From: Acorus gramineus
Taxonomy: Eukaryota; Streptophyta; Magnoliopsida; Acorales; Acoraceae
DNA length: 64,000 nt
Direction: 5' to 3'
Assembly (NCBI GenBank): GCA_030737835.1
Contig: CM060850.1
Span: forward strand, 16,540,146-16,604,145
Made by a program: the position numbers and the translations under genes. The notes beneath the pieces were generated by a model that searched no databases, had not been told where the DNA came from, and saw only the letters and a program-made list of their open reading frames with translations. Shown here piece by piece: positions 22,666 to 35,414 of this stretch (positions within the stretch are counted from its first letter, which is position 1; each line of letters starts with the position of its first letter).

Positions 22666-23114
22666 GAGCAACTCCAACCCAACTCTCCAATTTTTCTCTA
22701 TGTTTAAAGAAAAACACCATGTCTTTATTTTTCCTTCCCTATATTTAAGTGGGAACTCCAACCTTACTCTCTATTCTTTCCTCTCTTCAAAGCCAAAAGA
22801 CATAAATATCCATTGAAACAATAAAAACTTTTAAACAATTATCAATAATTATTTTAAAACTATTATTGCTCGTGGATTTGTCCTTCAATGTAAGTAACAG
22901 TAAAAGTGTGATAGAGTTTGAAGACGAGAATTGCGATTGTGTCACCTGATCTGAAGAAAATTTAGATGAATATTGATCATCGATATTGTAATACGCATCT
23001 GCTCGAGGATCCATTGAAAAAAAATTGAATAGAGAAATAAAATAAATTGTGTGGTTTGGATTATTGTTACATAAAAAAAAAAAAAAAAACAGTAAAAGTC
23101 TCTGGTTGGGTTGT

Positions 23115-23150
<36 letters not shown>

Positions 23151-23537
23151 AACAGTCAAAACAAAACGGTAAAAAAAAAACAGTAAAAAAAAAAGAATAC
23201 AAATCACAACTTGCTTTGTAAACTCAACCCAATGTTCACATTTTTCAAATTCTTCTGAGGGTATTTTTGGAAATAGGTTAGTGGGGCCCATTTAATTGAA
23301 ATGGTTGGGAGCATGGTTTCCTCCCCACTTTTTGAGGAGGAAAATTTTTTCCCCCTTGTTTATGGAGGCCCGTGGAGAGTGGGTTGGAGGGCTTTTAATA
23401 CCATGGGCTTCCTAAAATCTGGCGAAATTGATGTTTGGGGAGAGCATTGGAGGTGCTCTTAGAGCTTGTGTCTACATCCTCCATAAAATTTGGTAGGGGA
23501 ACCCATTAAGAGAAGGTGTTGGAGTTGCTCTTAGTCC
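22666..23537. mobile_element. MITE-like element with AGAGCAACTCCAAC ends
   Basis: Left end AAGAGCAACTCCAACCCAACTC near 22666; right end GGTGTTGGAGTTGCTCTT near 23520-23537 is its inverse. A second inner pair (GGAGAGTGGGTTGGAGGGC near 23372, GGAGGTGCTCTTAGAGC near 23450) suggests nested related copies. Ends resemble PIF/Harbinger-type MITEs; a 3-bp target duplication could not be confirmed. Interior is AT-rich with a TA microsatellite at ~23126-23150. Confidence 0.5.
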
Positions 23538-23904
23538 TGTTTGGATGTAGTATAGTCTCGTATATATTCTGGCACAGGGTGGAATATATCAAATAAGATG
23601 TTTGGATTTCCAAAATACCCAAAAATAATGTATACTTCGTTAAACTGGTATAAAATAATATATGGATTCCAACCAACCCCTAGAATTAAATTTATCCCAA
23701 GTTATTCCACCTAATTAAAATGTGGGCCTACTGTCAAACAAATTGTCATCACATCTTATAAATCACATATCAAATCAACTATCATAAACTTTTCACCTTT
23801 TATAAATCTTTATCTACAATTTATTCACATTTAATCTAACTAACAAAAACTTTATTATTACGTTTCTCAATGAAAATAATTCAAAATACAATCAAATATA
23901 AAAT

Positions 23905-25118
23905 TGTTGTAAACTAAATAGAATAATTGAACATTCTTATAAGCAAAGCATACAAGTATATAGAGAAGAAAAGTAGAGAGAGATTCTTATTCACTATTTG
24001 TTGGTTAGTCATAGAATACAAGGCAATATCCTTCTATTTATAGGGTACAAAAGGTTGAGAGTTACAAGCTAAAGAGGTGAAGGGGTCGTTAGTGGGGTGA
24101 TTAAGATAGGAGGGTCATGGAGTTGAATGAGGGGGTTATGGAGTTAAAGAGTGGGGGAGGTTATGGGTTAGAGAAGTGGTGGTTATCCACCATATTCACA
24201 ACACTCCCCCTTGGATGACCACCACGCTAAGATAATTGCCTCATTAAAACCTTGCTTGGAAAACCCAATGGAAAAAAACCAAAGCGAAGGAAAAAGAGTA
24301 CAATAAAAGTGTATGCATTTAACACTGTCTCATTAAAACCTTGCCAGAAAAACCCAATGGGACAAAACCTAGGCGAAGGAAAAGGAGTACAGTTCGCAAA
24401 ATGTCATAAAAAACTACTCCCCCTCATAAGTACAAGATTTCAAAAATTTTGGTCGCAAACTCGTCGCATCCCGATTTCATACACCAGCTTCTTGAATATT
24501 GATGTCGACAAAGCTTTAGTAAACAAATCTGCAAGATTGTCCTTTAACTGAATTTGTTGAATATCAATTTCATGTCTCTGTTGAAGCTCATGAGTGTAAA
24601 AGAATTTTGGAGAAATATGCTTCGTTCTATCACCCTTGATATATCCCCCAGTGATTTGAGCAATGCATGCTGCATTGTCTTCATATATAGTTGTTGGAAC
24701 ATCTGTATGTTGAACCAGTCCCTGCACACATCACCAAAAAAATACAAACCATTGAGTCGAATCATTCTCTCCGATTTTGTGTGGGCTTAAAAACCAAAAG
24801 CTTATTCGTGCTGATAACGTGTTGTAAACTAAATAGAATAATTGAACATTCTTATAAACAAAGCATACAAGTATATAGAGAAGAAAAGTAGAAAGAGATT
24901 CTTATTCACTATTTGTTGGTTGGTCATAGAATACAAGGCAATACCCTTCTATTTATAGGGTACCAAAGGTTGAGAGTTACAAGCTAAAGAGGTGAAGGGG
25001 TAGTTAGTTGGGTGATTAAGATAGGAGGGTCATGGAGTTGAATGAGGGGGTTATGGAGTTGAAGAGTGGGGGAGGTTATGGGTTAGAGAAGTGGTGGTTA
25101 TCCACCATATTCACAACA
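23905..25118 (-). mobile_element. Short internally deleted Copia element
   Basis: Two 299-bp LTRs (23905-24203 and 24820-25118), TGTTGTAAAC...TCACAACA, flanked by a perfect AAAAT target duplication (23900-23904, 25119-25123). The internal region is only about 616 bases. It keeps the polypurine tract beside the left LTR (minus GGTCATCCAAGGGGGAG), the Copia RNase H tail (24440-24727 minus: EDNAACIAQITGGYIKGDRT, NLADLFTKAL) and a PBS-like CGTTATCAGCACGAA beside the right LTR. Most of gag-pol is missing. LTRs differ at about 8 of 299 positions by eye, so insertion is fairly young. Cannot be autonomous. Confidence 0.92.
24251..24400. repeat. Short direct repeat within the Copia remnant
   Basis: CATTAAAACCTTGC...AAAACCCAATGG...GGCGAAGGAAAA-type unit occurs twice, about 85 bases apart, inside the 3' part of the Copia element. 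Confidence 0.6.
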
Positions 25119-25123
25119 AAAAT

Positions 25124-26043
25124 TATTTTATCCTTGTTTATATTTACTTATTCCAGAATAATTATATGTCCAATAATAAATCATATTCTATATCCAAATA
25201 GAGGCTTAGGGTTTTCCCGTGAAAATAAGATACTCAAGTGATGAGTCAGAATTCCTTCCTCCACATCTCCGCAACAAATTAGCTAAAGAAGTGCCAAATA
25301 GTTTTGGCTAAAATAAAATAGGACTTATTAAAAGCACCAAAAGTGCATCTATCTGCTTGTAGGTAGTGTCACATATTGGATTTATTTCGAAAGGCATCTC
25401 CCCAAATGAAGCGAGTCGATAATGGCACTCATTTGTCACTGTTCTCAACTATACTTCAAAAAAAAAAGAGAGAGAATCAAAACCACATTTGACTTGCATA
25501 ATTTGAGTGAAAATATAGAGAATTGAAAAAAAAAAAAAAAAAGGAAAATCACACTATCTTCATTAACGGGATAATAATGGTTGTTGAAGCTCATCCCTCT
25601 CCTTTCCTTTTTTAGATTTGAGGATTGTATAGTAGCATTATGGATCTCAAGGCTGTTACCGAGATCAAGTTTGGACCATCGTGCTTCGTTGTCTAGCTTC
25701 GCATATGTTAGGGTGAACAAAGCATTCTTCTGTCTGATACGTAGTAGCTATTATCCTTAGCTTTAACGGCAAAACTATAGAGGTTGTACTAAATTAATAA
25801 CGTGTAAATATCATCTAACTTTAGAATGTTTTATTTTATTCTAGTTATGTTTTAAGATTATGATTTAGCTTGTTTTATTTTATCTTGTATTATGTAAATG
25901 ATTGGATGATAAAAACTCTAGTATAATATGAGATTTGAGGAATACAATGTGTAGCGAAGCGGATCCCACACCTAAAAAAGGGTCGTGGGTCATAGCTTTA
26001 GCTGAGTCTTTGAGTAATAGGCTTTAGGGCATGTCCCACATTA
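25124..26043. other. Intergenic, no gene recognised
   Basis: AT-rich sequence between the Copia and hAT elements. 25124-25205 continues the MITE-like DNA that the Copia entered (TATTTGGATATAG end near 25190, inverse-like to TGTTTGGATGTAG near 23550). A poly-A/T run lies at ~25527-25543. No coding signal. Confidence 0.5.
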
Positions 26044-26862
26044 CTTTAAAGTAGGCCTGTCAACAGGTCAGGTCCAGACCCGGACCTGATTACACGTGTA
26101 ATATACCCGACCCGATTTGGACCCGACTCGGTGGACCAGAACATACAAGCGGGACCCGAACATACAAGCGGGACGGGTCCGGGTCCATCCTGCCCCGACC
26201 CGTTGGACCTGTTGGACCCGAGTGTTTTTTTTTAATATATGCTCATATATTAGTATTAGTAGACCCATAATTTTATTTATATTTATGAAGTTATTAGCAT
26301 AGGTCTTAACTCATTTTTTATCTAGAAGTCTAAGCCCATTATCAACCAAACCCACCACACCAGAGTCCACAAGTCATCCACCAAAAAAAAATGAAAAAAT
26401 AAAGCCACAAGTTAATAAACCCAGCCCACCAAAGAAAATTTGGTGACTCATCACTCATGCCCTAAAGTGAAAATGTGCCCTAATGTTTTTACTCCGCCGC
26501 GTCTATGTCTTTCTCACGGTCTCACTCTCATCTGTCTCTCTCACAGTCTCACTCTCTGTCTTTCTCACGGTCTCACTCTCATCGGTCATTCCACGCGACA
26601 TCCATTCCGAGCATCGGCCACTCCACGCGAGCGATAGCCATCCGTCAGCCACTCCGCGTGAGCGGCAGCCGTCCATCTCTGTCTCTCTCACTCGGCCGCT
26701 TCATCTCTTCTCTGTCCAAACTGCACGAGCGACACCGTCCGGACCGCGCCTTGGTCTCCGACTCTCCGCCCCCACCCGACATGTCTCAACCAATTTCAGA
26801 TAAGGGTAATCTTTTTTGTAGACCCCTATCTTTTATTTCTATTTATTTTTTATCACACTGTG

Positions 26863-29800
26863 TGTTATATATGTGTCACTTTTTGGCCTGTTGGTAACCA
26901 TTGGAGCATTTTAGCAGTTTTTAAAATTTTTGCATTTTTCGATCGGAACCGTAAAATTTTGGACTGTTAGCTATCGTCCTGAGCTAGAGGACTCCGATTG
27001 AAAATCTAACTGCATATTATGTGTCCTGGTGCCATTTTAAGCCACTCATGAAAATTTCATCGAATTCCAGCAACGTTTCCGAAATTTCGCAGTTCCGGGG
27101 CGTATCTGGGTTTTTAAGTCACTTGCTATATATATGTGTGATCTAATTTCGAAATCACTATTCATCATCCCTACCAACTCATTCCCTCTCTCCTCTCTCT
27201 CCTTTTTCTCCCTTTTGAAGCCCTTAGACCCCTCAAACCCAAAAACCTAAAGCACAAGAAGTGTAGATCGGGTCCCGATCTACACCCCGGTGCCTTCAAA
27301 TCCCGATTCTGGCGATCCTAGCCTCCCCATCCACCCTCTTCTCGCCTCTGATAGGAGCCATTTCGGAGGTGGGAGTTGCCCTCGGTGGTGGAAATCCTAG
27401 GAGAGGAGTTTCGGGGCGCGGAGAGCTACCGGACACCCTTTCCTCCCCTCGGTAAGCCTTCTTTCCCTCTTTTTCATGCTTAGATGCTTGATAGGGGGGG
27501 GGGTTTGGGGTTGGGTGGAGGTCGGCGGCCGTGGGTGGCCGTCGGAGGGCTGGGGTGGTGGTCGGAAGTCGGTGGGTGGTGGTAGAGGTGCTCGGGTGTG
27601 AGGGGGGTTGCTGTTCGGGCAGCAGGCAGCACAGGCAGCACCGGCAGCAGCACAGCAGTGCAGCAGGCTGGGCGTGCGCGGGCGTGCGCGCGTGCGTGCG
27701 CGCGGGCGTGCGCACGGGAGTGCGCTCGGGGGAGCTGGTGGCCAGCAGAGCGCGCGTGCAGGGCGTGCTGTGCGGGTCGTGCAGGGCGTGCGTGCTGGTC
27801 GTGCTGGGCGTGCGGGTGCTGTGCTCGAGGAGCTGGTCGAGCGGCTGGTGCAAGGGCTGGTCGAGCGGCTGGTGCGGGGAGATGTGCGAGCGGCGATGCG
27901 CGCGGAGTGCGTGCTGGGCGCGTTGGCGGTGCTGGGCGTGCGGGTGCTGGGGGTGATGGCCGAGGGCAGGGCGTGCGGGAGGTCGTGCAGGGTGCGCGCG
28001 GGGGCGCGGCGAGGCAGTGGTGGTGCGCGCGGGGCGCGGCGAGGCGGCGGTGGTGCGCGCGGGGTGTGCGCGGGGCGAGACGCTGCGTGCGGGGTGCTCG
28101 CGGGCCGGCGCGAGGCGTGCGGGGTGTGCGCGGGCGGCTGCGCTGGGGCGCAGGGGGGGCGCGCGGTGCACCCGGGAGGTTCGACAGCGTGTCCAGGCGG
28201 CGGGCAGGGGCCCGGCGGGGCGCGGGGTGCGTGGGCTGAGGCGCGGCGGTGCACCCGGGCCGTGCGGGTGGTTGCCGGAGTGCTCGGGCTAGCGTGCGTG
28301 CGGGTCGTATTCACGTTTGCCCGAGTGTTGGGTGTTTGGTTGTGGGTTTTGTGTATTTTGAGTCTTTTGTAGTGTTTGTGGGTTTTACTCACCAAGTTGT
28401 TATCCTGTCTTGCAGATCTCGACGGACGGTCGCGCGTCGACCCGACTTCCGGTGAGTGGGACAACCCAACCCAGTTTGGGAGGCGCTACATGCCTTGGAG
28501 CGTGTACCGTCCTCCCCTGGGGCACATAGTTAGTATTAACTGCTTTGTTTATAATCCATGCAAGCATGATCTATGTGTAGAATGCATGCCACCCTAGACT
28601 TGCATGTTAGGGACTTGCACCCTTAGGTTTTGTGCATGAGCCGTGCATCCTGTCACCCCGTTATCATGCTTGGAAAGCCCTGACCTGAGCATGCGTCCTA
28701 TTAGTTTGATTTATTTATTTAAATGCAAACTGCGATATAGATTAGCATGCCTTGGGAATATAAGGGGGCCTTGCGAGGTTAACATTGAGACCCGGGTTAG
28801 GGTACTCCGTGTTCCTTGTTTGGTTGTCGGATGTCCTACATCGGGACCTCAGGTTACCCTCCCAAGGTCTCTTTTCCCCATTTATGTCTTATTTATTTCC
28901 CCGCATCCTGGTTATGCGCGCTGGTGGAATTCTGAGGAATTCAAGACATTAGAGTTGTAGAGATGTGCTGTCAGCGGATCCGAGTGGATCATATGCGATG
29001 GATAGGCTGTTCTGTTCCCTTCGTTGGATCCATGTAGAGACTACCCCGGCGTTGGAAAGGTTGCCCCGTGCAGGGGCTTCCATCAGTAGGCGCCTCCTGA
29101 TTTGGTAGAAGGATTGCGCCGAACGTGGGAGTGGCCAAACGACCTACGGAGTGGGGAGAGACTATCGGTGGACCGAGGGTGACCAACAGCCTAGTCAGTC
29201 CCAAGAGCCTAGGTCACCTGTTGAGAGGTGAGGGTGAGGGTATGGTGGGCCGGCGATGCGACGACCCACAGGATTATGTATGGATGATTATCAGCCCACT
29301 AAGTCCCAACATCCTTGGTCACCTATTGAGGGTGAGGGTGAGGGTATGGGGTTCGGCGATGTAACGAACCCCCGGATTGTGTTGTTTATCCCGCTTTGGG
29401 GCTATTTGACTTGATTAAATGTGGTTAATATGAACTGTGATGCATGGGTTGTGCTGTTCACTGAGCGTGTGGCTCACCCCTCGCATAAAATCTTTTTCAG
29501 TGATCACTGAGGAGGACTTGAAGGAGGAGCTTCCCGAGCGACTACACCAGTAGCGGAGTAGCGCCACGTCCCTCGAGTTTTGAGGCCATCATCACCCTTC
29601 TCTTGTTGTATGTATATATCTCTGTGCTTGGGCACCTAGTTGGATTTTGTATGGATTGTATTTGTGTATATATGGACATGTTGGCTCTCACAGGACATAT
29701 GATTATGTATCGAGTCTGTAGTATATTTTGATTACAGATTCAGTCTTTTAGCTTCCGCATTTGGTGTATATATTATGTCAGCCCTGCTTTATCTGTGTTG

Positions 29801-29899
29801 TCATATTTGCTGTTGTGTGAGTATGTTATTGAACTCCTGTTTACTGATATCATATATACACTTTCCGCGTCCCGGGGACGGCCGCCCTGGGGCGTGACA
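26863..29899 (+). mobile_element. Solo LTR (Ty3/gypsy, chromovirus-like) inside the hAT intron
   Basis: 3037 bases, TGTTATATATGTGTCAC...GGGGCGTGACA, flanked by perfect CTGTG duplications (26858-26862, 29900-29904). It is homologous, in reverse orientation, to the 3' LTR at 58963-62483, whose neighbour is chromovirus-like pol. No PBS, PPT or coding region, so a solo LTR. Leader-like part carries a GT...AG bounded GC-rich tract at 27452-28415. Confidence 0.92.
27452..28415 (+). other. GC-rich intron-like tract inside the solo LTR
   Basis: Starts with a donor-like CTCGGTAAGCC and ends with TATCCTGTCTTGCAGATC. Between them lies an extreme GC-rich, low-complexity segment (GCGCGC, GGCGGC, GTGCG units). 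The related LTR at 58963-62483 has the same bounding signals with a longer tract. Splicing is inference only; long open frames across it are composition artefacts. Confidence 0.5.
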
Positions 29900-32800
29900 C
29901 TGTGTGTTGTGAATCTTGTGATTGATGGTTTTTTAAGGGATTTTTTATGCTTTCATTTTGATTAGGGTTTTTGTATATTTGAATGGATTCTGAATCTTGT
30001 GATTGATGATTTTTGAAGAGATTTTTTATGCTTTCAATCCTATTAGGGTTTTGTAATTAATCTCCGTATCCAGTCAGCCAGTCAGGCCATTGAATCTGTG
30101 TTAGATTGCATTATTTGAATGGATTCTGAATCTCTGATGTTTGTGTTTGTTTTTCTTATTTTTTATGACAAATTTTAGGTCTTTTGATATTATTTGAATG
30201 GATTTTGTTGAACTTGTTGATTTTGTGTTTAGGTGTTGAGATATCTGAACCTAGTGCAACAAATGAACATGTTATTGAGGTTGAGGACAGTGCTGAGTTA
30301 GAATCTTCTTCTAATAAAATAAAGTTAGCATATCAAGTTTGGTTGGAATTTGATAAAGTTATTAAGGCGAATGGGACGGAATATGCAAAATGTAAATATT
30401 GCAAGAAGGAGTTAACCGGATCAAGTGTTAGTGGCACTTCACATCTTAAAAAACATTTGGGCAGATGTAATGGTCGAACTTATAGAACTATGGGCCAACA
30501 AATGTTACAAGTGGCAACTAACACAGTTGGGGCATCCGCCAAAATAAAAAATTTCAAGTTTGACCAAGAAAGAAGTCGTTTGGACTTAGCAAGAATGATT
30601 GCGAAGCATAATTATCCATTTAACATGGTTGAACATGAGTTTTTTTAAGTTTTTTTGAATAATCTTCAGCCACAGTTCAATCTTATTTCCCGAAATTCAG
30701 TGAGAGCAGATATCATCAAATTACACAATGAGGAAAAGGAAAAATTATATATCCATTTTGATAATCTTTCTTCTAGGATCAGCCTCACTACTGATATGTG
30801 GACATCAGATCAAAATATTGGGTATTGTTGTTTGAGTTCTCATTATATAGATGATGCTTGGCAATTGCACCATAAAATTCTTGGTTTTCCCTCAGTTGAA
30901 TGTCCTCATGATGCTGAAACTCTTAATAGAGTTGTTATGGATTTGATTTTGGAGTGGAATATTGACAAAAAGTGATTCTCATTGACTCTTGATAATGCTT
31001 CCACTAATGATGCTATGGTTAGAAGTTTGAAGTCTTCTTTGACAGATAAAACCTTGCTTCCATTGAATGGAGAGTTATTTCATGTTCGGTGTAGTGCACA
31101 TATCTTGAACTTGATTGTGCAAGATGGACTTGAAGAAATAAAAGAGATGATTCAAAAGATTCGGAATAGTGCAAAATATGTTAAAAGAACAACTTCGGCT
31201 AAACAAAAGTTCCAACATGCTTTGAATCAAGTGAAGATGCAAGGTAGAAGGAAGGGGGTGAGTCAAGATGTTCCAACTAGATGGAACTCCACATTCTTGA
31301 TGTTGGAATCTGCTTTAGAACTAAAAGAAGCATTTTTTTGCTTGGAAGAAATAGATCGGCAATACAAGTTTTGTCCTTCGCATGAAGAGTGGGAGACGGC
31401 ACAAACCATATGTGATTGCTTGAAAGTGTTTTATGAAGCAACAAAAACCTTTTCTGGAACAAACTTTCCCACATCAAACTTATTTTTTCCTGATATTTGT
31501 GATATCCAATTGCGTTTGAATGTATGGGAAAACAGTGAGCATGCATTTCTTCGTTTATTGGCTGCTCCAATGAAACAAAAATTTAGCAAGTATATGGAAG
31601 AATGTAGCTTGATATTGGCCGTTGCAGTTGTTCTTGATCCAAGGTTTAAGTTTGATTTGGTTGAATATTGTTATGTCAAACTTTATGGTGATGAAGCTAG
31701 CCAATACATCATGAGGGCTCGTTCTTCTCTAGTTGATCTTTTTACTGAATATGAGGCAGCTAGTCCTTTTACCTTGATTGCATCTTCTAGTGGCAGTTCT
31801 TCAGCTCCTTCTGTTTCATCTCTTGGTGACAAGCATAGTGAATTTGATCAGTGGAGAATGAGTGCCAAGTCTACCACCATTATTCCAAAATCAGAGTTAG
31901 ATCAGTATTTGGACGAGCCTGTTTTTCCTAGAACTGAAGACTTTAACATTTTGCATTGGTGGAAAATCAATAGCCCTAAACTTCCAACACTTGGAAGGAT
32001 GGCTCGTGATATTTTAGTGATACCAGTGACCTCAGTTGCTTCAGAAGCGGCTTTTAGTGTTGGAGGGAGGATTCTTGATGACTCCCATCTTTCTTTAAAT
32101 CCAGATATTGTAGAGGCATTAGTAATTGTGCAAGACTGGGTGGAATCACGTAAAAACAAAGGTAAGGTGGTCAAATTTTTACATCAGCCATATTCCATAT
32201 CATTCGATGTTATTACTAATAGTTATCGGTTGCTATTACTCATTTTCATATTACGTTGCATCGGTTGTGAATCCATAATTCACAAGAACTAGTTAAAGAC
32301 TTTGAATATCTCATTTTGGACAAGTTTTTCATCTAGTTGTTCTTTATCTTAGTAAGTGCATGTTGAATAGATCAGTTTTTTTTTTTTTTTACCTTGAATA
32401 CCCTAGTTTTTCAAATTTGTACAAGCAGTATAGATCAAGTTGAAGAAAAAATAATCTCATGCTATTGTTTTGACTTTTGATGTTGCAGGAATGTGGAAAT
32501 TCTGCAAGCCCAGCATTCAACATTAAACTTCTACTCATTAGATGATTTAAAACATTTTTTTCGTTTTGTTGATGTTGCAACTTGCAAGAACTTGGTTGTT
32601 TAATATGTAGTAAACTTAATAATGTATTGTCGTTGGTTTGTTTTGAATAATTAACTTATTAGCTTTTGAATTTGTATAATTAATTAGTTTGTTGGATGAT
32701 TTATGTTTATTGTTTAAGTTAATATATTAATGCTTATTGTTTTGAATGTTGTTTAGGTTAATATTGTTTTGAATCTTTGTATAATTAGTTATGTTTATTG

Positions 32801-33198
32801 TTTAGTTGAATATGTTGTTTATGTTAGTGTTTATTGTTTTAAATGTTGTTTAAGTTAATATTGTTTCGAATGTTTGTATAATTAGTTATGTTTATTGTTT
32901 ATGTTAATATGTTGTTTATGTTAGTATTTATTGTTTCGAACGTGGTTTAGTAATTCATTTACTTTTTTTGAATTGTATAAAAGTTTTTGCAATAATGAAC
33001 ACTCCCATTTTTTTTAACTAGCCATCCTGGTCCGGTCGGGTCGGGTCGAACCCGGGTCCGACGGGTCCGGGTCCACTTTTCCCTGGACCCGCCGGGTTCT
33101 GTCACAGGTCGGGTCCGGGTCCACCCCGACCCGGCTCGGACCCGACCCGTTGACAGGCCTACTTTAAAGGCCATGCATATCACTTGTGCAGCGGGCAC

Positions 33199-33464
33199 TG
33201 TTACACCCAGATCCGATTTCAGCCCCAATTCCAGTCCTCTATGCGTCAATAAAAAATTAACGACACATATGTTCATGTTAACAACGTATATGTTTTGAAA
33301 GAATTATTTTATATTTTCTATAAATGCATCCATACAATTCATTAGAGTATATGCTTCATTTTTTTATAAAAGCATGTATCTCATTAGATGGGGTATACTA
33401 TTTTTTAAAAATTCAAAACACATGTAGTATGAAATTGAGGCTGAAAATGGGGCTGGATGTAACA
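33199..33464. mobile_element. Small MITE with TGTTACA ends
   Basis: Inverted ends TGTTACACCCAGATCCGATT and (inverse of right end) TGTTACATCCAGCCCCATTT, about 35 bases of imperfect match, enclosing AT-rich DNA. No target duplication established. Confidence 0.6.
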
Positions 33465-35406
33465 TTATCCCATGTGTAGCTCGCACTTTGCACTCAGTAT
33501 GATTGATGGACTCTCTCTATACTCCATCTGGGGGGCGCTTGGCAAACCGAGGTAGTTGGGATGAGGGAGGTAAGCTGGGATGTCCAAGAACTTAGTCAAG
33601 ACAACAGGTGGTGAGACTGTATGTGCTTTTATTTGAAAGATGAATCATTCATACTAATTTGATAAAGGGTTAAAATTTTGATGATAATATATAAAAAATT
33701 GAAGGCATGAAATGTCCATCATTTTATCTTTATTCACATTTATCAAACTCAGGACCTACAAAAAAAATCACGATAAAAAAGTAAAGAGAAAATTAATCAA
33801 ACCTTTTGATGGAAAATGTTTTTTCATTTTCATCTCAAAATTAAGGTAATTGTTCACATTTTATGGTATTATGATGATTTTTTATAACAATCTCCATAAA
33901 TTGTTGTCCCCTCTCTCATCAAAATACTTATTCCTTTGCAAAACTAACCCTTCTCTTTTATGTATAATGCTCAAAAATACAAAAATTGAGGAATCCATTC
34001 ATTTTATCAATAAAAAAAAGAAGAAAATGTTACATTTAATCTATTTTAAAGTCTAAAATATAGGCTGCACATGTTTTTATTTTTTAAAAAATATATATAT
34101 ACTCATCTAATGAGATATGTACCATTATAAAATATGAAATATATATTCTAATGAATTTAATAATATCATTTATAGAAAATGTAAATTTTTTTTATGAGAT
34201 ATGTACGTCGATACAATGAGTGTGTGGGAGTTTGGGATTGTAAAATGACTGAGTATAGTAGAGCAAAAAAATAAAAAATCATATAACTCTATGAAAATTG
34301 GATATGGTCCATGTAAAATTAGTAAAATCACATGTGTCCCTATCTTTCGTTCTGTTTGATGGTTTTAGTCCCTCAATTAATATTCTGTTAGTGCAAGTAA
34401 CATATTCCAGCAATATTCTATTTAGCCAATGAAATCTTTGAAAATATTATTCGATAAGTCCTGAAAAAATAATAAAATCTAAATTAGTCCTTTTACGACT
34501 GAAATACCCTTCAAACACTGAAATACCGAGAATGCTCTTATCACGTCCACCGAGAAGCCTCCAACAATGAGAAAATTGTGTGTTAAAAACAGATTTTGAA
34601 ATCCTATGGCATTAAAACTATAAACTTCTGAAACTTAATGAGATTTTAGTGAATATGTAAAATAGATTTTTAATTAATTTTAATTAATTTGTTAGACTAT
34701 TATATATAAATTTATAAAATATTTTATCTATTTAGATTTTAGGAAAAGAATAGGAGAAGAAATAATTGTTTATGTTAAGAAAGAGTTTTAATAAATTTAT
34801 AAGGATAAAAACGTACAAAAACGTTATAAACATTGTTGAAAACTTAAAAAATATTCATGATTAGTATAATAGATAAATAAAACATAATTTTTCAGTGGGA
34901 GATTTTTATTTTTTTAAGAAAGAAAGTAAAGGTTAAAAAGGTATTACAGTAATTTATTATGTATGGTTAGGGTTAACCACATATCTGATTAATTCTGGTT
35001 ATGATAATATTTATTTATTATACTAACCCAAAATGATTTTCAGTTATATGTAATATAATTTTACATCTTTATCCTTTAAGGAATTTATTAAAGTTCATTT
35101 TTATCTTAAGATTTTAAATAGATAATTATATTTTATAAATTTTACATATAATTGAAACCTCTAATAAATTAAATTATAAAAAAATCATTGGGATTAAAAG
35201 GATTTGATTGATCATTAAATTATTTTATTTTGTTGTTGATAGGTTTTTCTTAATGATACATTAATTAATATATCATATTATTTATTAATTTTATTTTTTC
35301 ACACAATGCATCATAGGTAGCGAAGACTGCTATTATGATCTAATGAGGTAGAGACTTGAAAAAAATTAATGATTTTACTGAAATATTTTCTAATTTTTCA
35401 TAAGTT
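33465..35406. other. AT-rich intergenic sequence, no gene seen
   Basis: Poly-A/T rich. 34940-35000 repeats the 21890-21960 segment; 34060-34250 resembles the small block at 16266-16435. 34310-34470 has the 'CCCTATCTTT...TTTTAGTCCCTC' style seen in other AT-rich dispersed repeats. No open frame of note. Confidence 0.5.
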
Positions 35407-35414
35407 TTCATAGT

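Larger units (their letters stand above)
26781..32526 (+). pseudogene. hAT (zf-BED/RICESLEEPER-like) transposase gene, three exons, two in-frame stops
   Basis: Cut-and-paste transposase. Exons 26781-26805 (MSQPISDK), 30233-32161 and 32489-32526 (ends KPSIQH) join with matching phases, giving 664 codons. Exon 2 opens with a BED-type zinc finger (KCKYCKKEL, HLKKHLGRC, 30390-30470). The RNase H-like core follows (LTTDMWTSDQN ~30787, LTLDNASTNDAM ~30985, QDVPTRWNSTFLML ~31266). The hAT dimerisation domain closes it (LDQYLDEPVFPR, VPVTS-type VIPVTSVASEAAFSVGGRIL, ~31900-32070). In-frame stops are TAA at 30646-30648 and TGA at 30973-30975; the rest of the frame is open. Exon 1 and exon 3 are inferred from splice signals. 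The first intron now includes the 3-kb solo LTR. Confidence 0.85.
26052..33161 (+). mobile_element. Complete-layout hAT DNA transposon with transposase gene
   Basis: Terminal inverted repeats TAGGCCTGTCAAC...GTTGACAGGCCTA, flanked by a perfect 8-bp target duplication CTTTAAAG (26044-26051 and 33162-33169), the hAT signature size. Subterminal regions are packed with GACCCG/GGGTCC units that may bind the transposase. Size is 7.1 kb, of which 3.0 kb is a nested solo LTR (26863-29899) in the first intron of the transposase gene. The transposase has two in-frame stops, so this copy is not now a source of full-length enzyme unless a stop is bypassed. A deletion derivative lies at 4780-5500. Confidence 0.95.

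Noticed and set aside
27296-28464. Open frames of 290-355 codons on both strands in the GC-rich part of the solo LTR
   Set aside because: Residue content is almost only Ala, Arg, Pro, Gly, Thr; frames are open on both strands at once because stop codons are rare in GC-rich DNA. They lie inside an LTR.
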